Of a DNA stretch of 33,199 nucleotides, positions 7,519-14,969 are shown piece after piece. Location: NCBI GenBank assembly GCA_964512955.1, contig CAZEKX010000015.1:1-33199 (forward strand), given 5' to 3'. Numbering within the stretch: position 1 is the first letter of the stretch; the number at the start of each line of letters is the position of its first letter. Made by a program: the position numbers and the translations under genes. Below the pieces are notes generated by a model. The model worked only from the letters and a program-made list of their open reading frames with translations. It was not told the DNA's origin and ran no database searches. This DNA is from HGM04593 sp964512955 (GTDB taxonomy: Bacteria > Bacteroidota > Bacteroidia > Bacteroidales > Bacteroidaceae).

Positions 7519-9096
7519 ATGGAGAATACAGACAAAATTAAAAAGATGTTGTGCTTGTCGTTGTTGGGCTCTGCAGTGTTGCCTGTTGGAGCATCTGTAA
7601 ATGCGCCGGACAATAAAGTAGGGGATAAACCTATGAATATTCTATTTATTATGTGCGACGATCATTCGTACCAAACAATAAGTGCATACGATACTCGATA
7701 TATAAATACACCTAACATTGATCGTATAGCAGCCGACGGTGTACGCTTTACAAATAGTTTTGTGGCGAACTCTATAAGCGGTCCCAGTCGTGCATGCATG
7801 CTCACCGGCAAACATAGTCTTGCAAACGGGTTTACAAATAACCGTTCTTCGTTCGATGGTGCTCAGCAGACATTCCCCAAATTATTGCAGGCACAGGGCT
7901 ATGAAACCGCAGTTGTTGGAAAGTGGCATTTGACATCGCAACCAACAGGTTTCAATCATTGGGATATACTCATTGGTCAGGGCGATTACTATAATCCTAC
8001 ATTTATAAGAAATGGTGAAAGAGTACAGCGACAAGGATATGCAACAAATATCACCACCGATATCGCTATCGATTGGCTGGAAAACGGTAGAGATGAAAGC
8101 AAGCCTTTCTGTCTGTTGTTACATCATAAAGCACCGCATCGTACATGGATGCCCGATACTTGCGACCTCGAACTCTTCAGTGATAAGTTGTTCCCGATAC
8201 CCGAAACATTCTACGATAACTACGAAGGGCGTCTTGCCGCTCAAGGACAACGTATGTCTATACGTGATGATATGGATATTATATACGACCTTAAGATGGC
8301 AGACAAAGAAAATGAGGTACATGGCAGTCCGATACATGAGGCGGGGGGACGTGCCTTGTATAATCGTATGAACCCCGACCAAAAGGCCGCATGGGATGCA
8401 CACTATGACAAAGTTATTGCAAAATTTAAGAAAGATAGCCTGCAGGGTGATGCTCTTACAGAATGGAAATATCAACAATATATGCGCGATTATTTGCGTG
8501 TTATAACATCGGTCGACCGTAACGTTGGGCGTGTTCTTGACTATTTAGAGGCTAACGGACTCGATGAGAATACCCTTGTGGTTTATACCTCCGATCAAGG
8601 TTTCTACATGGGTGAACATGGTTGGTTCGACAAACGTTTTATGTACGAAGAGTCTTTTCGCACTCCTCTGCTTATGCGTTTGCCGGGCGGTGTAAAAGGT
8701 GATATACCGGAACTTGTTCAGAACATAGATTATGCGCCTACTTTCCTTGAACTTGCCGGCGTGGATATTCCACAAGATATTCATGGTGAATCTCTATTGC
8801 CTCTACTTAAAGAGAAAAAATGGTCGTCCGACCGTAAGGCATTGTATTATCACTATTATGAATTCCCCGACGAACATGCGGTTAGACCACACTGTGGAGT
8901 ACGTACAGAAGGCTATAAATTGATACACTTTTACGAGGATATAGATACTTGGGAGTTGTTTGACTTGCACAACGACCCTAATGAACTTAATAATATATAT
9001 GGTAAGGAGGGTACCGAGGAAATAATCGATAGTCTTAAAAACCAATTACAGAAATTGCAAATTCGTTATAACGAAGAGCAGTATATAGCAAAATAA
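7519..9096 (+). CDS. Serine-type sulfatase, probable N-acetylglucosamine-6-sulfatase (mucin-desulfating)
   Basis: This protein hydrolyses sulfate esters using a formylglycine made from an active-site serine. The signature is SGPSR (S87 in this numbering), the serine variant of C/S-x-P-x-R, so maturation needs the radical-SAM enzyme encoded 15 bp downstream. Metal-binding CDDH lies near the N-terminus of the mature protein, HHKAPHR supplies further active-site residues, and SDQGFYMGEHGWFDKR is the late family motif. A signal peptide (KIKKMLCLSLLGSAVLPVGA) sends it to the periplasm or surface. The pair resembles the MdsA/MdsB mucin-desulfating sulfatase system described in Prevotella. The ATG at 7519 is preferred over an upstream TTG at 7513. 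Substrate specificity is inferred from similarity and context. Confidence 0.88.
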   Translation: MENTDKIKKMLCLSLLGSAVLPVGASVNAPDNKVGDKPMNILFIMCDDHSYQTISAYDTRYINTPNIDRIAADGVRFTNSFVANSISGPSRACMLTGKHSLANGFTNNRSSFDGAQQTFPKLLQAQGYETAVVGKWHLTSQPTGFNHWDILIGQGDYYNPTFIRNGERVQRQGYATNITTDIAIDWLENGRDESKPFCLLLHHKAPHRTWMPDTCDLELFSDKLFPIPETFYDNYEGRLAAQGQRMSIRDDMDIIYDLKMADKENEVHGSPIHEAGGRALYNRMNPDQKAAWDAHYDKVIAKFKKDSLQGDALTEWKYQQYMRDYLRVITSVDRNVGRVLDYLEANGLDENTLVVYTSDQGFYMGEHGWFDKRFMYEESFRTPLLMRLPGGVKGDIPELVQNIDYAPTFLELAGVDIPQDIHGESLLPLLKEKKWSSDRKALYYHYYEFPDEHAVRPHCGVRTEGYKLIHFYEDIDTWELFDLHNDPNELNNIYGKEGTEEIIDSLKNQLQKLQIRYNEEQYIAK

Positions 9097-9111
9097 GAGA
9101 AAAACATAAGG

Positions 9112-10383
9112 ATGAAAAGTAACAAAAGAAACAATCTGAGTCTTGGAGATGTTGCAAAGATGAGCCGTTTGCCGGCATTTGCAACAATGATAAAGCCGAT
9201 AGGCTCGGCATGCAACCTCGATTGTCATTATTGTTACTATCGAGATAAAGCCGAAATATATTCGGGGCAGATGCCTAAAATGAGTGATGAACTTCTCGAA
9301 GAGTATATTAAACAGTATATGCAAGGAGCATCACAACAACATGTGGTATTTTGCTGGCATGGTGGTGAACCGCTTATGGCGGGTCTGCCATTCTATAAAA
9401 GAGCGGTTGAACTGCAAGAGAAGTATCGCAATGGTAAAACCATTGAAAATACTTTGCAAACAAATGCAATTCTTGTAACAGAAGAGTGGTGCGATTTCTT
9501 CTGCGAAAACAATTTTCTTGTAGGAGTGTCTCTTGACGGTCCCGAGGATATACACGATGCTTTTCGTAAGGATTGTGGTGGTGCCCCAACATTCGCACGT
9601 GTCATGAGAGCGATAGAACTTATGAGACAAAAGAATGTACAGTTTAATATTCTCTCAACAGTAAATGCCCGTTGTGAGGGGCGTGGAAAAGAGGTTTATA
9701 AGTTTATAAGTTCTTTAAGTCCTTATATGCAGTTTCTTCCGGTTGTAGAATATGTTCGTCTGCGTGATAATGAGGGTAAACGTCCGCTTATTGTCTCTCC
9801 CGACGAAGAAGATGCTGTTGAGGCGGCATGGTCGGTTTCGGCAAAAGGATATGGACAGTTTATGTGTGATATATTCGACGAGTGGGTGAAATTTGATGTA
9901 GGACGTAATTTTGTGCAACTCTTCGATGTTACATTGGCAAATTGGTGTGGTGTACCGCCTTCGCTCTGTTCCTTTTGTGAAACTTGTGGCGATGGGCTTG
10001 TGGTAGAGCACAATGGAGATGTCTATTCGTGCGATCATTTTGTATATCCCGAGTATCGTTTGGGTAACATTATGAGTGTATCATTGCAAGAGATGTATAA
10101 GAGTGAGGAACAACAATCTTTCGGGCGCGATAAACGCGAGGCACTGCCCATGGAGTGTAAGCGATGCAATTACTATTTCCTTTGTAAAGGCGAATGTCCC
10201 AAGCATCGTTTTGAATATGCAAAGAATGGCGAACCATACAAGAATGTACTATGCGAAGGTTATAAGATGTTCTTTAGGCATACAGACCCATATATGAGAT
10301 ATATGAAAACCCTGCTCGCCAAAGGAGAACCTGCTTCGTTGGTAATGCAGTGGAACAAAAATAAAAACGAGATAAACAAATAA
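9112..10383 (+). CDS. Anaerobic sulfatase-maturating enzyme (radical SAM, SPASM)
   Basis: This enzyme converts a serine or cysteine in the sulfatase signature to formylglycine without oxygen, using S-adenosylmethionine and three iron-sulfur clusters. The radical-SAM motif CNLDCHYC gives C34, C38 and C41 for the first cluster. The C-terminal SPASM region has the expected cysteine set in WCGVPPSLCSFCETCG and later in ECKRCNYYFLCKGEC, for the two auxiliary clusters. At 423 residues it is of normal length (about 370-430). It starts 15 bp after the sulfatase gene and must act on it before export. It probably also serves other sulfatases in the genome. Confidence 0.93.
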   Translation: MKSNKRNNLSLGDVAKMSRLPAFATMIKPIGSACNLDCHYCYYRDKAEIYSGQMPKMSDELLEEYIKQYMQGASQQHVVFCWHGGEPLMAGLPFYKRAVELQEKYRNGKTIENTLQTNAILVTEEWCDFFCENNFLVGVSLDGPEDIHDAFRKDCGGAPTFARVMRAIELMRQKNVQFNILSTVNARCEGRGKEVYKFISSLSPYMQFLPVVEYVRLRDNEGKRPLIVSPDEEDAVEAAWSVSAKGYGQFMCDIFDEWVKFDVGRNFVQLFDVTLANWCGVPPSLCSFCETCGDGLVVEHNGDVYSCDHFVYPEYRLGNIMSVSLQEMYKSEEQQSFGRDKREALPMECKRCNYYFLCKGECPKHRFEYAKNGEPYKNVLCEGYKMFFRHTDPYMRYMKTLLAKGEPASLVMQWNKNKNEINK

Positions 10384-10411
10384 ATAATAACATATAAAAA
10401 CCATTTTAATT

Positions 10412-12343
10412 ATGAATCCGAATTTCGAACTTCCCAAAATTGGTGAATTGCCGGTGTTGGCATCTATCGACAGTATATGTAAATTTGAAAAGGTACCGAC
10501 AATGGTAACAGAGAATGCCATAGAGGGTGCAAGAAAAGCAGCCGACATTGTCGTAAATGCCATAAACAGACATCGTTCCGACGGTAATTTTGTTTTAGGT
10601 CTCTCTACGGGTCGTACTCCACTTGGATTGTATGCCGAACTTGTACGTCGCCATAAAGCCGGCGAGGTGAGTTTTAAGAATGTAGAGGTTTACAGCCTTG
10701 ACGAATTCTATCCTATGGAACCTCAAAATCCTCAGAGTCGTAACCACCGTGTGTACGAGGATTTCCTGAATGATATTGATATTGATCCCAAGAATGTTCA
10801 TTTCCCCGATGGTACTATTCCCATGTCGCGTGTACGTGAATATTGTAAAGAGTACGAGGAGAGAGTTCGTGGCAATGTCGACCTTATGATAATGGGTGTT
10901 GGTGAATTGGGCCAGGTTGGTTTCAATGAACCGGGCAGTTATTTCAAATCTACCACACGTTTGGTGCAACTTACATACAATAGCCGTAAGACACAAAACC
11001 AATTCTTCTCAAATCTTAACGACGTGCCAAAGATGGCTATAACAATGGGTCTTGAAACCATTAACAGTGCAAAGAGTGTTGTGCTTATGATGTGGGGTGA
11101 GGATAAAGCCGGTATAGCACGCGATCTTATTGAGGGTGAAGTAACAGAAAGCCATCCTGCAACAAGTCTTCAGCAACATCCCAATATTCAGGTTATAATT
11201 GATGAACCTGCTGCACAAGAACTGACACGCGTCAAAGAACCATGGCTCATTGCTCCTCCTGCAGAATGGACACCTAAACTTATTCGTAAGGCTGTTATAT
11301 GGTTGTGTAATGTGGTGAATAAACCAATCCTTAAATTAACATTCCAGGATTATATAAATAACTCTTTATCGGACCTGTTGGACCGTGTCGGCACATACGA
11401 TCAGGTAAATATAAAGGTATTTAACGATGTACAACACATAATATCGGGATGGCCCGGTGGCAAACCCAATGCCGATGATTCAACTCGTCCTGTTCCCTCA
11501 AACCCCTATCCAAAGCGAGTACTTTTGTTCTCACCGCACCCCGACGATGATGTAATATCTATGGGTGGAACATTCAATCGTCTTATAGAGCAGGGACATG
11601 ATGTTCATGTTGCTTACGAGACTTCGGGTAATGTTGCTGTAAACGACGATGTTGTTTTGCAGAACATAGATACTGCCCGTGAAATGGGATTCGGACACTT
11701 GGGCGATTTGTTCGACGAAATAAGAGATATTATTGCATCTAAGGTTCCCGGTGTTCCCGAACCTCGCGAACTTCTGAACTTCAAAGGTGCAATACGTCGT
11801 GCAGAGGCTCGTGCCGCTTGTCGTTCAATAGGCCTTAACGACCGTACAAATGCACACTTCCTCAATTTGCCTTTCTACGAAACAGGTGGAATTAAAAAAG
11901 GTACATTAAGCGATAAGGATATTGAGATTGTGAAAGAGTTGATGCAAAGATTGAAACCTCATCAGATATATGCAGCCGGAGACCTTGCCGACCCGCATGG
12001 TACACATCGTGTATGTATAGAGGCAGTTCTGCGTGCTTTCGACGAATTAAAGGACGAGGATTGGGCTAAGGAGTGCCATATATGGCTCTATCGTGGTGCA
12101 TGGCAGGAGTGGGATCTGTCTGTTGCTGATATGGCTGTGCCTCTTAGTCCCGAGGAGATGATTCGCAAACGTCATGCAATCTTCCGCCATCTCTCTCAGA
12201 AGGATATTGTTCCTTTCCCCGGTGAGGATTCGCGCGAGTTTTGGCAACGTGCCGAGGATCGTATGCAAGCAACAGCCCAACTGTTCGATAAAATCGGTTT
12301 ACCGGAATATCAGGCAATTGAGATGTTTGTGAAATTGCTTTAA
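10412..12343 (+). CDS. Two-domain protein: NagB-like glucosamine-6-phosphate deaminase domain fused to PIG-L deacetylase domain
   Basis: Residues about 30-280 form a NagB/6-phosphogluconolactonase-like domain (LSTGRTPLG at 64-72, SLDEFY at 95-100, FNEPGS at 171-176). Residues about 368-640 form a PIG-L/LmbE zinc deacetylase with SPHPDDD (H376, D378, D379) and PHGTH (H529, H532). Such fusions are characteristic of Bacteroidetes and are annotated as glucosamine-6-phosphate deaminase. A reasonable model is deacetylation of an N-acetylamino sugar phosphate followed by a sugar-phosphate reaction. In the first domain the stretch GVGELGQVGFNEP has Leu and Gln where the E. coli enzyme has the catalytic Asp141 and His143, so standard deaminase chemistry is uncertain. 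It is cytoplasmic and the third gene of the sulfatase operon. Confidence 0.85.
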   Translation: MNPNFELPKIGELPVLASIDSICKFEKVPTMVTENAIEGARKAADIVVNAINRHRSDGNFVLGLSTGRTPLGLYAELVRRHKAGEVSFKNVEVYSLDEFYPMEPQNPQSRNHRVYEDFLNDIDIDPKNVHFPDGTIPMSRVREYCKEYEERVRGNVDLMIMGVGELGQVGFNEPGSYFKSTTRLVQLTYNSRKTQNQFFSNLNDVPKMAITMGLETINSAKSVVLMMWGEDKAGIARDLIEGEVTESHPATSLQQHPNIQVIIDEPAAQELTRVKEPWLIAPPAEWTPKLIRKAVIWLCNVVNKPILKLTFQDYINNSLSDLLDRVGTYDQVNIKVFNDVQHIISGWPGGKPNADDSTRPVPSNPYPKRVLLFSPHPDDDVISMGGTFNRLIEQGHDVHVAYETSGNVAVNDDVVLQNIDTAREMGFGHLGDLFDEIRDIIASKVPGVPEPRELLNFKGAIRRAEARAACRSIGLNDRTNAHFLNLPFYETGGIKKGTLSDKDIEIVKELMQRLKPHQIYAAGDLADPHGTHRVCIEAVLRAFDELKDEDWAKECHIWLYRGAWQEWDLSVADMAVPLSPEEMIRKRHAIFRHLSQKDIVPFPGEDSREFWQRAEDRMQATAQLFDKIGLPEYQAIEMFVKLL

Positions 12344-12354
12344 AAACTCTTTTT

Positions 12355-14196
12355 ATGAGACAGGCAATGAGTAGGATTATTCCGCTCGTTACAATAATTC
12401 TCCTTACACTCTTCATGGGGTGTAAGGAGAATGTGAAAATAGAGACTCTTGTTCCTAAGAACGGGGTGTTCTATCGAAACGATACGCTATTTAAAATTGC
12501 TGCGGCAGAACTACCATATTCACGTATACCGTATGAATATTGGGCATCTCGTATTGAACTGCTTAAGCGTATGGGGGTAAATACTCTTTCGGTACGTATA
12601 CCGTGGATGTTGCATGAACAGAAAGAGGGAATCTACAACTTCGAAGGGAGCAACGATATTAGAACACTATGTCGTATGGCGCAGGAGCAGAGGCTCCTGG
12701 TGTGGTTGCACATAGGACCCGCCACAGATGAATTTATGGATATGGCTGGCATGCCTTGGTGGTTGCTAAAAGATAATGATATAGATTTTACTGCAAATAA
12801 TAAGAATCTTATGATAAAGGTCGGTAGTTTCTATAGGGCTTTAGGCTCTCAATTATCCGATATGCAACTATCTAATGGCGGTCCCATTGCATTAATTCAG
12901 GTTGGTGAACCTGTGGGTGTGTTTCCTAACGATAAAAAAACTCTTTTGCAGTTACAGGATAGCGCAGTTGCCGCAGGATTTTCAAATTCAATCTTCACTG
13001 TTGCCTCCTCCGGGAAACATGTGCAAGAGGTTAATGTGCCAAAGTCTGTCATTGCTGTAAATGTAGAAACACAAGAACATGCAATGTCCAATTTTACATC
13101 TGTAAAGAAGATTCAAAGCAGTATGCCGATATTGTGTTACGATATAGACCGTCGTTGCATGGATATCTGGGGTGCCAAAGAACCGGTGCGTGAATGGCAT
13201 AAGATATATATGCGTATGTATGAGGTGTTTTCGTCCGTCGGCTCTGTTAATATCTCTTCTGTATGTGGTGGAACGTCTTTCGGGCATATTGCCGGTGCTA
13301 TTGAAACAGGAAATAGATATTATCCATATTCAACATCGTTCATGAGTGATGCCATTATAAACGAGTGTGGGTTTGTAAATAAACATTATTCTACGTTTGG
13401 TAAGGCTATAAGACATTTTGTCGCAGATGACAACTTTACCCAGGAGGGGCTGTCGGGTGTTGCTATGTTTAGTCTCCCGGATACGGAGGTGTGTGATGTT
13501 GCTCCTTTGTTCGATAATATATCTTCTTATGAGACTTCTACTCATCCATTAACAATGGAGCGTTGTAATGTTGGTTATGGTGCAGTACTATATGAATCAA
13601 TATTGCCACAGTTGCAAGATGGTGATAGGCTTCTTGTTAAAGGTGTTCATGATAATGCGCAGGTCTTTTTGAATGGGAAACCTGTTGTGGCTATTAATCG
13701 TAATGATAACAATGAGTTTGTGTTATTGTCATCTGCGAACAGTTATGCAACACTGCATATTCTTGTAGATGCAATGGGGCGTGTTGGTAATATTCTCGGT
13801 TATAAAGATTATAAGGGACTTACAGATGTTGTTGAATTGTATCGCACCAATGGCATGGTGGACACTTTAACCAATTGGAAAAATTATCCTTTGCCTGCAG
13901 AATACAATGTTGTAAATAATAAAAAGTTTGAGCGTGTTAAGGGTGCAACTGTTCCCGGTTATTACAAAACTTTTATATCAAAGCCCGGGGAAGGAGATTT
14001 TTATCTTGATATGCACTCTTGGTCTCGTGGTGAGGCTTGGATAAACGGACATAGTTTGGGACGTTTCTGTAATAATGGAACCAAACGTACTCTTTATGTA
14101 CCGGGGTGTTGGTTGCACGATGGAGATAATGAACTGCTTATTGTCGATTGGGTTGGCCCTGTTTCACCTGTTGTTGCAGGACGGAAGGGTAAATAA
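12355..14196 (+). CDS. GH35-related lipoprotein with degenerate catalytic residues (putative pseudo-beta-galactosidase)
   Basis: The 613-residue protein starts with a lipoprotein signal ending in LFMGC (C23), so it is probably membrane-anchored outside the cytoplasm. The body follows the GH35 beta-galactosidase layout: GVNTLSVRIPW, HIGPATDEF...GMPWWLL (119-138), GGPIALIQV (175-183), CGGTSFGHIAGA (304-315), and C-terminal jelly-roll modules ending in WINGHSLGRF and PGCWL. In active GH35 enzymes the acid/base glutamate sits in QVENEYG; here the aligned stretch is QVGEPVG, with Pro186 in its place. The nucleophile region normally reads C-T-E-Y/F; here it is CYD, with Asp263. The conserved AEW near residue 125 is also lost. 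It may therefore bind rather than cleave glycans. An alternative start is the ATG at 12367. Last gene of the operon, 11 bp after the fusion gene. Confidence 0.78.
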   Translation: MRQAMSRIIPLVTIILLTLFMGCKENVKIETLVPKNGVFYRNDTLFKIAAAELPYSRIPYEYWASRIELLKRMGVNTLSVRIPWMLHEQKEGIYNFEGSNDIRTLCRMAQEQRLLVWLHIGPATDEFMDMAGMPWWLLKDNDIDFTANNKNLMIKVGSFYRALGSQLSDMQLSNGGPIALIQVGEPVGVFPNDKKTLLQLQDSAVAAGFSNSIFTVASSGKHVQEVNVPKSVIAVNVETQEHAMSNFTSVKKIQSSMPILCYDIDRRCMDIWGAKEPVREWHKIYMRMYEVFSSVGSVNISSVCGGTSFGHIAGAIETGNRYYPYSTSFMSDAIINECGFVNKHYSTFGKAIRHFVADDNFTQEGLSGVAMFSLPDTEVCDVAPLFDNISSYETSTHPLTMERCNVGYGAVLYESILPQLQDGDRLLVKGVHDNAQVFLNGKPVVAINRNDNNEFVLLSSANSYATLHILVDAMGRVGNILGYKDYKGLTDVVELYRTNGMVDTLTNWKNYPLPAEYNVVNNKKFERVKGATVPGYYKTFISKPGEGDFYLDMHSWSRGEAWINGHSLGRFCNNGTKRTLYVPGCWLHDGDNELLIVDWVGPVSPVVAGRKGK

Positions 14197-14245
14197 TCTG
14201 CTCTTTTTAAGATATTGTATATAAAAATAGCATGCTCTTATGCAT

Positions 14246-14290
14246 AAAGTGAGCCCCAAAAGTTAGACAAAAACTTCTGGGGCTCACTTT
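14246..14290. terminator. Long inverted repeat, bidirectional terminator resembling IS ends
   Basis: Positions 14246-14264 (AAAGTGAGCCCCAAAAGTT) pair with 14272-14290 with one mismatch around a seven-base loop; a T-rich run (GGTTTTTT) follows on the plus strand. It lies between two converging operons, so it likely terminates both. The arm GAGCCCCAAAAGTTAGAC resembles IS150-type terminal repeats, including the end of the insertion sequence at 155-178 of this window; an origin from joined IS ends is speculation. Confidence 0.7.
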
Positions 14291-14296
14291 GGTTTT

Positions 14297-14620
14297 TTAC
14301 TCTTCATCGTCGATTACTCCGTTGTAAGCAAGTTCTCCTTCTACAATAAAGAAGAGTTCCTCGGGGTCGTAATCTCCAATTTTATTCTTCTTAGCCTCTT
14401 TTGCGATAAATTCTGCAATCTTATTTATATCAATATCGATATATTCGTTTCCGCTATCCAGAATACCACTTTTTTCGTAGTAATCGTATATGGTATCAAG
14501 AAAATAGTAGAATTCATCGTCGCTGAATTTTTCTTTTAAATCCAATGGCAGACGTTCGCGTATATATGCTATGGTCTTCTCGTCATCGAGATCTTCCATG
14601 CTGAATTCATCGTTCTGCAT
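14297..14620 (-). CDS. Conserved small acidic protein of unknown function
   Basis: I do not recognise a named family. The 107-residue protein is strongly acidic (many Asp and Glu, ending in DDEE), has no signal peptide or membrane segment, and looks helical with aromatic-rich segments (DDEFYYFLDTIYDYYE at about 34-49). It is the third gene of the dnaE-trxA transcription unit, 9 bp after trxA, and the regular placement behind housekeeping genes plus normal codon use suggest a real, cytoplasmic protein. A role linked to replication or redox cannot be claimed from context alone. Confidence 0.7.
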   Translation of the reverse strand: MQNDEFSMEDLDDEKTIAYIRERLPLDLKEKFSDDEFYYFLDTIYDYYEKSGILDSGNEYIDIDINKIAEFIAKEAKKNKIGDYDPEELFFIVEGELAYNGVIDDEE

Positions 14621-14629
14621 ATCAGAAGT

Positions 14630-14947
14630 TTATCCTAAAAGATTTTCAAATTTGGCCTGTACCTCGGCTTTAGACTTAGAACCTACGAATTTATCGACAA
14701 CCTCACCGTTCTTAATGAAAAGAACTGTCGGGATATTGCGAATTCCGTATGTATCGGTCAGGTCGGCAGCCTCTTCAATGTCGCACTTGCCAACGGCAAT
14801 GCGTCCTTCGTATTCCTTTGCCAACTCGTCGATGATGGGTGCTAATTGGCGGCAGGGACCACACCATGTTGCACTGAAATCGAGAACAATAGGAAGTTCT
14901 GTTGCTAAAAACTCTTGTGAGTTGTTGTCTGTTACATTAAAATCCAT
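14630..14947 (-). CDS. trxA: Thioredoxin
   Basis: A 105-residue single-domain thioredoxin that reduces protein disulfides in the cytoplasm, itself reduced by thioredoxin reductase. The active site is WCGPC (C29, C32) in the usual FSATWCGPCRQLAP setting; the cis-proline loop is RNIPTVLFIKNG, and the KFVG near the C-terminus is typical. No signal peptide is present, so it is the cytoplasmic form. It follows dnaE on the same strand with a 22-bp gap and precedes the small acidic protein gene, indicating cotranscription. Confidence 0.96.
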   Translation of the reverse strand: MDFNVTDNNSQEFLATELPIVLDFSATWCGPCRQLAPIIDELAKEYEGRIAVGKCDIEEAADLTDTYGIRNIPTVLFIKNGEVVDKFVGSKSKAEVQAKFENLLG

Positions 14948-14969
14948 AATATAAAAATTTTATAAGTTA

